Of a stretch of 64,000 nucleotides of DNA, positions 57,284-64,000 are shown piece by piece. The notes below the pieces were generated by a model. That model ran no database searches, had not been told where the DNA came from, and saw nothing but the letters and a program-made list of their open reading frames with translations. This DNA is from Prevotella sp. E15-22. GTDB lineage: Bacteria; Bacteroidota; Bacteroidia; Bacteroidales; Bacteroidaceae. The DNA lies in assembly GCF_023204875.1 (NCBI RefSeq), contig NZ_CP096247.1:2356001-2420000 (forward strand), in the 5' to 3' direction. The position numbers and the translations under genes are program-made. Positions within the stretch are counted from its first letter, which is position 1. Each line of letters begins with the position of its first letter.

Positions 57284-58381
57284 ATGGAATACAGTTTAAA
57301 TCCGCACAGTCAGGAGCTGTTAGAACAATACCGAAAAAACCTACCCATCTATCAGAAGATAGAAGAAGTAGCCTTGCAAGCCATCCAGCATGTAATTAAA
57401 GAGTTGGGTATCTCTCTTAGCAGCATGGAGCATCGCATAAAAACAGAGAAGTCATTGGCAGGAAAACTGGAACTAAAAGGTGGAAAATACGCATCCATCA
57501 ACGATATCACCGATCTCTTCGGCATGCGCATCATCACCTTCTATACAGACGATGTTGACAAGGTTGCAGCACTCGTCAAACGCACGTTTGATGTTGACTG
57601 GGACGAATCGGTAGACAAACGAAAAGCACACGAACTAACCAGTTTTGGTTACAACTCACTTCATTATATCTGCCGATTACCCAAGTCGCTTGCCAACGAC
57701 CCTGAAACACCTCAGCTCAATGAAATCCGCTTTGAGATTCAAATGCGCACAGCCCTGCAACATGTGTGGAGTACCATTGAGCACGACATTGGCTATAAAG
57801 GCAGCATCAAGATACTCCCCGAGTACAGACGCCAGTTCAGTCGACTGGCCGGTATGCTGGAGCTTATCGACGACGAGTTCAGTCGTCTGCGCACCACGAT
57901 GACTGATTATCGCCGCCAAATGCAAGCCCTTGTAGCCAGTGGCCAACTGACCGAGGTTCCCCTTAACCCCAGTACCTTCCGCAACTACCTGGACATGACA
58001 CCATTCAAAAAACTCAACCAGCGCATTGCCGCTTCCAACCAGGCCGAGATACTACCCTATCCGCTCATGTCGTTCCTACCCATACTCGAACATTTCGAAA
58101 TGAAAACGCTGGGAGACGTACAACATTTCATCGAGGAAAACAGCGATGCAGCCTACCAACTGGCCTTGTCACAATTGGCCTTTACCGACATCGACATTAT
58201 CTCCGAGAGCATCGGTCTGCAGAACCTGTGCATTGTTGAGACACTTAAACGAGGCGAAGGTCAGGAAGGCATCCAACTCATTTTCGATACCCTCAATGGT
58301 CGTCAAACCGAGAATAAGGCTATGGCAAAAATTATGTACGAGCAGGCTGCCATACTACCTTTCATGCAAAAAAGCAAATAA
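57284..58381 (+). CDS. RelA/SpoT-domain protein, possible small alarmone synthetase with C-terminal extension
   Basis: A 365-residue protein. Residues about 10-200 are a RelA/SpoT synthetase domain: NDITDLFGMRIITFY holds the metal-binding region, SFGYNSLHYI the nucleotide loop, and FEIQMRTALQHVWSTIEHD the substrate motif. No HD hydrolase, TGS or ACT domain is present. Residues about 200-365 are an unassigned alpha-rich part, so it is larger than usual small alarmone synthetases. It may make (p)ppGpp or a related nucleotide. It is divergent from the headgroup operon, with 123 bases between the -7-to-start regions. Confidence 0.8.
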   Translation: MEYSLNPHSQELLEQYRKNLPIYQKIEEVALQAIQHVIKELGISLSSMEHRIKTEKSLAGKLELKGGKYASINDITDLFGMRIITFYTDDVDKVAALVKRTFDVDWDESVDKRKAHELTSFGYNSLHYICRLPKSLANDPETPQLNEIRFEIQMRTALQHVWSTIEHDIGYKGSIKILPEYRRQFSRLAGMLELIDDEFSRLRTTMTDYRRQMQALVASGQLTEVPLNPSTFRNYLDMTPFKKLNQRIAASNQAEILPYPLMSFLPILEHFEMKTLGDVQHFIEENSDAAYQLALSQLAFTDIDIISESIGLQNLCIVETLKRGEGQEGIQLIFDTLNGRQTENKAMAKIMYEQAAILPFMQKSK

Positions 58382-58458
58382 AAGTTGATATAAATCATGA
58401 GAAAACATTCAAAAGTATTAATCTTATAACTTTTTTCAATGATTTCGATTTAATTTCG

Positions 58459-58466
58459 TACTTTTG
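58459..58466 (+). promoter_or_regulatory. -7 box (TACTTTTG) for the XRE-cupin gene
   Basis: An exact TAnnTTTG match that covers the in-frame TTG at 58464; supports the ATG at 58497 as the start. Confidence 0.65.
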
Positions 58467-58496
58467 CGACTCGAAAAGATAAAAACTGTAACAATT

Positions 58497-59081
58497 ATGA
58501 CAACACATCATTCATTTGTTGGTTCCAAAATCAAAGGAATCCGCGAATCAAAGAACATCTCCATCGAAGAAGTATCAGAGCGCAGTGGCCTCTCCACTGA
58601 GCAAATCAACTCCATAGAAACAGATCAGAACCTCCCCTCACTAGGACCGCTGATTAAGATTGCACGCGCCTTAGGTGTACGTTTGGGAACATTCCTTGAC
58701 GACAGCGATGCCCTCGGTCCCATTGTTTGTCGTGCAGCCGACCGCGAGAAAGACAGCAGCATCAGTTTCAGCAACGGTGCATCCGATGCCCGCAAACACA
58801 TGGAATACCATCCTTTGGCACAGCAGAAGGCAGGTCGACACATGGAGCCATTCGTCATCGACATCAACCCCGAAGAGAATCCCGATTTCCAACTCTCAGC
58901 GCACGAAGGCGAAGAGTTTATCTATGTGATGCAGGGCGAAGTCGAGATTGTCTATGGCAAGGAGACATACAACCTGAAAGAGGGCGATTCCATTTTCTAT
59001 GATAGCATTGTGAATCACCATGTACACGGTGCTCCAGGCAAGGCCGCCAAGATTCTTGCCGTTGTATATATTCCATTTTAA
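58497..59081 (+). CDS. XRE-type helix-turn-helix regulator with C-terminal cupin domain
   Basis: A 194-residue DNA-binding protein. Residues about 8-65 are an XRE/HTH_3 domain (IKGIRESKNISIEEVSERSG; INSIETDQNLPSLGPLIKIA). Residues about 110-194 are a cupin barrel (EGEEFIYVMQGEVEIVYG; EGDSIFYDSIVNHHVHG), which likely binds a small effector. It lies 30 bases before the acyl-CoA ligase, and this pairing is common in Bacteroidetes, so it probably regulates that gene in response to an acid or acyl-CoA. Confidence 0.88.
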   Translation: MTTHHSFVGSKIKGIRESKNISIEEVSERSGLSTEQINSIETDQNLPSLGPLIKIARALGVRLGTFLDDSDALGPIVCRAADREKDSSISFSNGASDARKHMEYHPLAQQKAGRHMEPFVIDINPEENPDFQLSAHEGEEFIYVMQGEVEIVYGKETYNLKEGDSIFYDSIVNHHVHGAPGKAAKILAVVYIPF

Positions 59082-59111
59082 ATAAACGTGATAACGAAAA
59101 AAAAAGAAAGA

Positions 59112-60833
59112 ATGGCAAAACTTGATATGGCAGGCCGCCCATTGCCCAACAGAACATATCCCGCAGAGACCGGAAGCGAAGGCTACCACTTGTGGGAGCG
59201 CACATTGGGACAATGGCTCGAATACTGGGCCGAGACGACGCCCGATAAAGAATATATCGTATACTCAGACAGAGACCTGCGCTTCACCTGGAGCCAGTTC
59301 AATGAACGCGTAGACAACTTAGCCAAAGGCCTCATCTCCATTGGCGTCAAGAAAGGGTCCAATGTAGGCATCTGGGCCACTAACGTACCCGATTGGCTTA
59401 CGTTTCTATATGCAACCGCTAAGATTGGCGCCGTACTCGTAACCGTTAACACCAACTATAAGCAAAACGAGCTAGAATACCTTTGCAAAGACTCCGATAT
59501 GGAGGTTCTCTGCATCACCGATGGTACTTGGGACTGTAACTACGTTGATATGACCTACACCATGCTACCCGAACTGAAGACCTGTGAGCGCGGACATCTG
59601 AACAGTGAACGTTTCCCACATCTGAAGGACGTTGTCTACATCGGCATGGAGAAATATCGCGGCATGTACAATACAGCCGAATTATTACTTCTGGGTCAGA
59701 ACATCGAAGACGAGACACTGAACGAGATGAAAAAACAGGTCAGCTGCTACGACGTATGCAACATGCAGTACACCAGTGGCACCACTGGCTTCCCTAAAGG
59801 CGTCATGTTAACCCACTACGGAATCGCCAATGATGGCTACTTCACAGGCGAGAACATGGGCTTCACTGCCGACGACAAACTGTGCGTCTGCGTGCCCTTA
59901 TTCCACTGTTTCGGCGTGGTGCTGGCCACAATGAACTGCCTGACCCACGGTTGTACCGAGGTCATGGTCGAGAAGTTCGATCCCCTGGTGGTACTGGCCT
60001 CTATTCATAAAGAGCGCTGCACGGCCCTATATGGAGTGCCCACCATGTTCATTGCCGAGCTCAACCACCCCATGTTCAACATGTTCGACCTCAGCTGCCT
60101 GCGCACAGGCATCATGGCAGGCAGTCTCTGTCCCGTGGAACTGATGAAGCAGGTATCAGAGAAAATGTTTATGACCATCACCAGCGTTTACGGACTCACC
60201 GAGTCTTCACCTGGCATGACACAGACCTGTTTGAACGACACCTTCGAGCAGCGCTGCACCACTGTTGGTCGCGACTTCCCATTCGTAGATGTCAAGGTGC
60301 TCGACCCAGAGACCGGCGAGGAATGTCCCGTTGGTGTGCAGGGCGAAATGTGCTGCAAGGGCTTCAACGTGATGAAGGGCTATTATAAGAACCCCACCGC
60401 AACGGCTGAGGTCATCGACAAGAACGGCTATCTCCATTCTGGCGACTTGGGCGTAAAAGACGAGCAAGGCTTTTATAAGATAACAGGACGTATCAAGGAC
60501 ATGATTATCCGTGGTGGCGAGAATATCTATCCTCGCGAGATTGAGGAGTTCCTCTACCACATGCCAGGCATCCGCGACGTACAGGTGGCCGCTGTGCCCT
60601 CAAAGAAATACGGCGAGGCCGTTGGTGCCTTCATCATTCTTGAGGAAGGTGCCAAGATGACTGCCGAAGACGTGCAGTTGTTCTGCCGCGGCAAGATTGC
60701 CCGCTACAAGATCCCCAAGTACGTCTTCTTCATCGACCAGTTCCCACTTACCGGTTCTGGCAAGATTCAGAAATTCAAACTGAAAGAAATGAGTCTCGAG
60801 CTCTGCAAACAGCAAGGCATCGAGGTGATATAA
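59112..60833 (+). CDS. AMP-forming acyl-CoA synthetase/ligase
   Basis: A 573-residue ANL-superfamily ligase that activates a carboxylic acid with ATP and joins it to CoA. The P-loop is [12 protein letters not shown], followed by [13 protein letters not shown] and [20 protein letters not shown]; the C-terminal Lys is in [13 protein letters not shown] chose the ATG at 59112, after AAAGAAAGA, over the GTG at 59088. Medium/long-chain or branched acids are plausible substrates. It is cotranscribed with the cupin regulator and ends at a hairpin. Confidence 0.9.
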   Translation: MAKLDMAGRPLPNRTYPAETGSEGYHLWERTLGQWLEYWAETTPDKEYIVYSDRDLRFTWSQFNERVDNLAKGLISIGVKKGSNVGIWATNVPDWLTFLYATAKIGAVLVTVNTNYKQNELEYLCKDSDMEVLCITDGTWDCNYVDMTYTMLPELKTCERGHLNSERFPHLKDVVYIGMEKYRGMYNTAELLLLGQNIEDETLNEMKKQVSCYDVCNMQYTSGTTGFPKGVMLTHYGIANDGYFTGENMGFTADDKLCVCVPLFHCFGVVLATMNCLTHGCTEVMVEKFDPLVVLASIHKERCTALYGVPTMFIAELNHPMFNMFDLSCLRTGIMAGSLCPVELMKQVSEKMFMTITSVYGLTESSPGMTQTCLNDTFEQRCTTVGRDFPFVDVKVLDPETGEECPVGVQGEMCCKGFNVMKGYYKNPTATAEVIDKNGYLHSGDLGVKDEQGFYKITGRIKDMIIRGGENIYPREIEEFLYHMPGIRDVQVAAVPSKKYGEAVGAFIILEEGAKMTAEDVQLFCRGKIARYKIPKYVFFIDQFPLTGSGKIQKFKLKEMSLELCKQQGIEVI

Positions 60834-60837
60834 CAAA

Positions 60838-60868
60838 TAAAGGGCGAATCGCATAGGATTCGCCCTTT
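60838..60868 (+). terminator. Terminator of the XRE-cupin/acyl-CoA ligase operon
   Basis: AAAGGGCGAATC-gcatag-GATTCGCCCTTTTTC, perfect 12-pair hairpin starting five bases after the stop; also faces the convergent permease gene. Confidence 0.9.
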
Positions 60869-60875
60869 TTCTTTA

Positions 60876-62147
60876 TCATTTATTAGAAACGTTGGTTTTC
60901 GCTGTTATACGTCCCTTCAACAAAGACAGAACGATATAAGAGAAAAGTCCTGCAAGGATGCCATCTGTAATACTCCCAGTTACAGGCATCAACAAGATAG
61001 TCAGGAATGCAGGCATGGCCTCAGTGGGATCAGAAAGATTAATATGTCGAACCACTCCCAAAAGATAGAAGCCGGCCATCACCATGACGGGGGCAGTAGC
61101 AGCCGCTGGTATTGCCAGGAACACAGGAGCCAGAAAAAGACTTGCCATAAAACAAAGTGATACGACAAAGGATGACAGTCCCGTGCGACCACCTTCCGCA
61201 AAGCCCGTGGCACTCTCAACATAGGTTGTCACCGTACTACATCCCAGACAAGCTCCCGTCACAGTGGCAAGCGCATCACTGAGCATGATACGACGCATAT
61301 GAGGAATACGACCATCCTTTCTGATAATACCAGAACAAGCCATCACACCAACAACGGTACCTAGGCTATCGAGCACATCAAAAAACAACATGGTCACCAC
61401 ACAAACCCAGAAGTCGGGCAACAAAAGGTAGTCGAAAGAGAACCGACAGAATAGCGGTGCCGCTGAGGAAGGCATTTTAATAAAATCGTCCGGCATCACA
61501 GTCACGCCCAAAGGTACACCGACTACCGTTACAATAAGGATGCCCAACAGCAGCCCACCCTTCAAACGCATAATAGTAAACACCGTTGTCAGCACCATTC
61601 CCAGAATGAAAAGCAATGAATTAGGCGTCACCAGCGTCTCCATATGATTAAAGACTGTTCCTTCCGCCAACAGTCCGTTATTCTTGAATCCAATCATCGC
61701 AATAAAGAATCCTATGCCAGCTGCAAAAGCATACTTCAGCGATGTTGGCACCATCTCGAAGATCATCTGTCGAATGTTTGTCACACAAAGAAACACAAAC
61801 AGCAAGCCCTCAACAAGAACGGCCGTAAGCGCAAACTGCCACGGATAACCCAAGGACACGCAAACAGTCTCAACAAAGAAAGCATTAAGCGTCAATCCTG
61901 GCGCCAGGCCAAACGGTTTCTTGGCGATAAAGGCCATGAGCAATGTACCTACAGCTGCAGCCAAGGCTGTTGCCGTAAAAATCGAATCCACAGGAAAGCC
62001 CTGTTCTCTTAAAGGTTCAAACATCACCGGCATCAACGCCAGGATATAAACCATCGTCAAAAAAGTAGTAAAACCCGATTCTATTTCGGTCTTCAAGCTA
62101 TCTCGCTGCATCGAGAAGCCCACGAGTGACAGTAAACGTTCTTTCAT
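60876..62147 (-). CDS. NCS2-family (AzgA/GhxP-like) purine permease
   Basis: A 423-residue inner-membrane transporter with about 12-14 segments. Family marks: EIESGFTTFLTMVYILALMP near the N terminus, GLAPGLTLNAFF, LFFDVLDSLGTVVG, and ATVTGACLGCSTVTTYVESATG. Members take up adenine, guanine or hypoxanthine by proton symport. Its ATG overlaps the histidine kinase stop (ATGA), so the two genes share a transcript. The exact base is not decided. Confidence 0.92.
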   Translation of the reverse strand: MKERLLSLVGFSMQRDSLKTEIESGFTTFLTMVYILALMPVMFEPLREQGFPVDSIFTATALAAAVGTLLMAFIAKKPFGLAPGLTLNAFFVETVCVSLGYPWQFALTAVLVEGLLFVFLCVTNIRQMIFEMVPTSLKYAFAAGIGFFIAMIGFKNNGLLAEGTVFNHMETLVTPNSLLFILGMVLTTVFTIMRLKGGLLLGILIVTVVGVPLGVTVMPDDFIKMPSSAAPLFCRFSFDYLLLPDFWVCVVTMLFFDVLDSLGTVVGVMACSGIIRKDGRIPHMRRIMLSDALATVTGACLGCSTVTTYVESATGFAEGGRTGLSSFVVSLCFMASLFLAPVFLAIPAAATAPVMVMAGFYLLGVVRHINLSDPTEAMPAFLTILLMPVTGSITDGILAGLFSYIVLSLLKGRITAKTNVSNK

Positions 62148-63205
62148 GCTTGCTGACTAAAAGGGATCACAAAATCAAACTTTGCTCCACCATGATAGCT
62201 GGTATCAAGAGTCAGTGTTCCACCCAGGCGTTCTGCCACCATACGTGCGATAGCTAACCCCAGACCTGCACCCTGAACAAAACTATCCAGTTTGGCAAAG
62301 CGTTCAAAAATAAACTCACTCTTATCTTCAGGTATACCAGGTCCAGAATCAACAACCGAGAAGTGTAAACAATCTTCCTCCTGACAGAGACTCAGCACAA
62401 CACTTCCCTTCTTCGTAAACTTTGCCGCATTATCCAGAAGTCGCGAGAGAACAAGCTGTATCATACGCGGATACGATAGGAGTACCCGACTGTCAGGAAT
62501 ATCACATCGCGTTGTCATTGCCACAGACGAGGGCAACTGCGGACGCACCTGTTCTTTAGCCACCTCCAGGAGTCCAGAGGCAATACACTCTTCCGCAGGA
62601 GGCAGTTCCGTACTACTCTCCACATTAGAAATCAGAATCAGGTCGTCAAGGATATTTGTCAGCAAGCGAATATTCTCCTGAATACGCTGACTATAATCCA
62701 AGCGCTCCGAGTCTGGCAAATCAACCCCCGACATAGTAAGCACCTGACTAAAACCACCTATAGCATTCAGAGGTGTACGCACCTCATGAGTGATACCCCG
62801 CAAGAAAGCCGTTTTCGCCTTTAAGGCCGACTCGGCACGGTCACGTTCTATGGCCAGTTGTTTATTCTGTGCCACCACCACATTGCGTTCGCGCTCCAGT
62901 TGTCGGTTTTTTATCTCCAGTCGATGGCGCCATCGGTTATTAGCCACAAGGAACACGAGCATCGCCACGATACCCAAAATCATAGTCACGCCACCAGTTG
63001 TAAACCGCGAACGCTGTTGTAATTGCTCATTCTGTTTCCTCATCCTGTCAAGTTCTACCAAGTCCGACGAAACAGTATCTTTCGAAGAATAATTCATGTC
63101 AACGTTGGCAGCGACAACCACCGTACTATCCTCTGCCCAACAGTCAAAGGACACTACAAACGTCAGCAGCAACGCGACGAGAATTCTAAAATAGGTCGAT
63201 CTCAT
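62144..63205 (-). CDS. Membrane sensor histidine kinase linked to a purine permease
   Basis: A kinase of 353 residues from the ATG at 63205; the longer frame begins with a TTG at 63241 inside a palindrome. A signal segment (RILVALLLTFVVSF), a short periplasmic piece, a second membrane segment (VTMILGIVAMLVFLVA) and a coiled coil lead to the phosphorylated His in GITHEVRTPLNA. N box LLDNAAKFTK, G1 VVDSGPGIPE and G2 GAGLGLAIA are complete. No response regulator is adjacent. Coupling to the permease suggests, but does not show, a transport-linked sensor. Confidence 0.85.
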   Translation of the reverse strand: MRSTYFRILVALLLTFVVSFDCWAEDSTVVVAANVDMNYSSKDTVSSDLVELDRMRKQNEQLQQRSRFTTGGVTMILGIVAMLVFLVANNRWRHRLEIKNRQLERERNVVVAQNKQLAIERDRAESALKAKTAFLRGITHEVRTPLNAIGGFSQVLTMSGVDLPDSERLDYSQRIQENIRLLTNILDDLILISNVESSTELPPAEECIASGLLEVAKEQVRPQLPSSVAMTTRCDIPDSRVLLSYPRMIQLVLSRLLDNAAKFTKKGSVVLSLCQEEDCLHFSVVDSGPGIPEDKSEFIFERFAKLDSFVQGAGLGLAIARMVAERLGGTLTLDTSYHGGAKFDFVIPFSQQA

Positions 63206-63233
63206 CCAATTCAAGTACTTATCATTTACAAGA

Positions 63234-63267
63234 AAACGCAACCATTTGATATCAAACGATTGCGTTT
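63234..63267 (-). terminator. Palindrome with T-tract upstream of the histidine kinase gene
   Basis: A 34-base palindrome centred on GATATC, with two mismatches and followed on the minus strand by TTTTCTTG. It begins 29 bases before the kinase ATG. It may end a minus-strand transcript from the right, or be an operator for the kinase-permease operon. Confidence 0.5.
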
Positions 63268-63270
63268 CTC

Positions 63271-63294
63271 AGCGGAGAGAGAGGATTGTGAACC
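63271..63294 (-). repeat. tRNA-Ser-3'-end-like direct repeat, copy A
   Basis: The 24 bases match copy B at 21 of 24 positions. On the minus strand GGTTCACAATCCTCTCTC then TCCGC resembles the T-arm and acceptor end of a tRNA-Ser. No 5' half of a tRNA is present. Confidence 0.55.
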
Positions 63295-63417
63295 ATCCTC
63301 CTAAAACGTTGATTACCAGTCTCGTTAATCTCTACTTTAATATCTCTGTAACACTTTTGTCACCAAGAGTCTTTTTTGAGACTTATAACTAACTGATATT
63401 CAACTATATTATTTTTA

Positions 63418-63441
63418 AGCGGAGGGAGAGGTTTTTGAACC
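63418..63441 (-). repeat. tRNA-Ser-3'-end-like direct repeat, copy B
   Basis: A second copy of the same 24-base word, in the same orientation, 147 bases from copy A. The pair could be the scar of an integrative element at a tRNA gene, now degenerate. Confidence 0.55.
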
Positions 63442-63572
63442 AGTTTTTGAATCCCACTCATTATCATTTAGTTGGCAATCAGCCAATATCTTGCGTAACA
63501 CAAAATGTAACACGTTTCTGTTAGTCGTTTTGACCACGACTTGACTACCGCAGTAGTCTTCTTACGTGGGTA

Positions 63573-63580
63573 CAAAATTA
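63573..63580 (-). promoter_or_regulatory. Isolated -7 box (TAATTTTG) facing the tRNA-like repeats
   Basis: An exact TAnnTTTG match on the minus strand, followed by about 300 bases with no gene. It could drive a short RNA across the two repeats to the hairpin at 63234-63267. Confidence 0.4.
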
Positions 63581-63778
63581 CACAAAAATGAACAGACCAC
63601 CAAAAGAAATTGCTTAAAAAACGCAAACGATGGCGGGAAACATGCATTTTTAACGGTTTGAAGCCGACTGAACGTATGTTTTTCGAGACTTCAGCGGAAA
63701 TAGATGTGTGTTACATGTGTTACACTTGATTACAGCAATGATACAATCAACACAAGTTTGGAATAACCGACAATCACT

Positions 63779-63833
63779 AACCATAAACATGCGGAAACTC
63801 ATAAAAAACAAATGTTTCCGCTGGTTTATGGTT
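63779..63833. repeat. Large inverted repeat
   Basis: AACCATAAAC-at-GCGGAAAC ... GTTTCCGC-tg-GTTTATGGTT: 18 paired bases with one symmetric two-base bulge and a 15-base loop. There is no T-tract, so it is not an ordinary terminator. Confidence 0.6.
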
Positions 63834-64000
63834 TATCCCACATTTCGAGTTGGTCTCTGAGACTTTTGGGTAAGACCTTAATTATGGGATTCCGCACATG
63901 TTAATGGAATACAAAACTAAACCAAGTCGATATTTTCGACAAAATTGCGGTTAGACGCAAAAAAATCGAGATATTATTTTGCTATACAAAGAAAAATATC

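Larger units (their letters stand above)
63206..64000. other. Gene-poor right end with repeats and hairpins
   Basis: No protein gene is supported in these 795 bases. They hold a palindrome at 63234-63267, two direct repeats resembling a tRNA-Ser 3' end (63271-63294 and 63418-63441), a promoter box at 63573-63580, several TGTAACAC or TGTTACA words, and a large inverted repeat at 63779-63833. An open minus frame of 48 codons (63418-63561) without ATG ends inside the second tRNA-like repeat. From 63840 on the DNA is AT-rich and I see nothing further. Confidence 0.65.

Noticed and set aside
63418-63561. 48-codon minus-strand frame ending in the tRNA-like repeat
   Set aside because: No ATG, no ribosome site and no recognisable family. 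It is mentioned in the region note but not called as a gene.

Overview
The window reads as chromosomal DNA from a member of the Bacteroidales, most likely Prevotella or a close relative. The support is a SusC/SusD-type outer-membrane locus, many lipoproteins with short lipoboxes, OmpA and SurA-type envelope genes, and about eighteen intergenic copies of the Bacteroidetes -7 promoter box TAnnTTTG. Species cannot be read from the sequence alone. I see no transposase, phage gene or CRISPR array; the only hints of mobile DNA are at the right end.

Layout. (1) Positions 1-12613, minus strand: one long operon of four-FAS1 lipoprotein, SusC, SusD, two more FAS1 lipoproteins, then a second SusC cut by the left edge. 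It looks like an outer-membrane uptake or adhesion system in which fasciclin lipoproteins replace the usual surface glycan-binding proteins. No glycosidase is seen. (2) 12842-16141: a large secreted protein with three probable carbohydrate-binding-like modules. (3) 16142-16671: non-coding, with a small structured repeat. (4) 16672-26794: asd, a Kef-type antiporter, lolD, an S1/CvfB-like gene, a small exported protein, asnS, an RNA pseudouridine synthase with a Gly/Gln/Arg-rich repeat tail, and purB. (5) tRNA-Val and ompA. (6) 28617-36377: guaB, two SurA-like isomerases, an OstA/LptA-like protein and mutL as one tight operon. (7) 36512-42071: tig, then clpP-clpX-recQ. (8) 42191-50616: lptB, mlaE-mlaF, der plus a small lipoprotein, era, a secreted esterase, and yceD-rpmF-fabH. 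(9) 50737-58381: a histidine kinase, a four-gene lipid-headgroup-like operon (nucleotidyltransferase, aminotransferase, CDP-alcohol transferase, flippase fused to a C11 peptidase) and a divergent RelA/SpoT-domain gene. (10) 58497-63205: an XRE-cupin regulator with an acyl-CoA ligase, and a histidine kinase with an NCS2 purine permease. (11) 63206-64000: a gene-poor, repeat-rich stretch with two tRNA-Ser-3'-end-like direct repeats.

Themes. Much of the window builds the envelope: LolD (lipoprotein release), SurA-type chaperones and an OstA-like protein (outer-membrane and LPS assembly), LptB (LPS export), MlaEF (phospholipid transport), OmpA, FabH (fatty-acid initiation) and the proposed headgroup operon. 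The least ordinary parts are the FAS1-SusCD operon, the headgroup operon with its in-frame flippase-lipoprotein peptidase fusion, the secreted multi-module protein, and the repeat-bearing right end.
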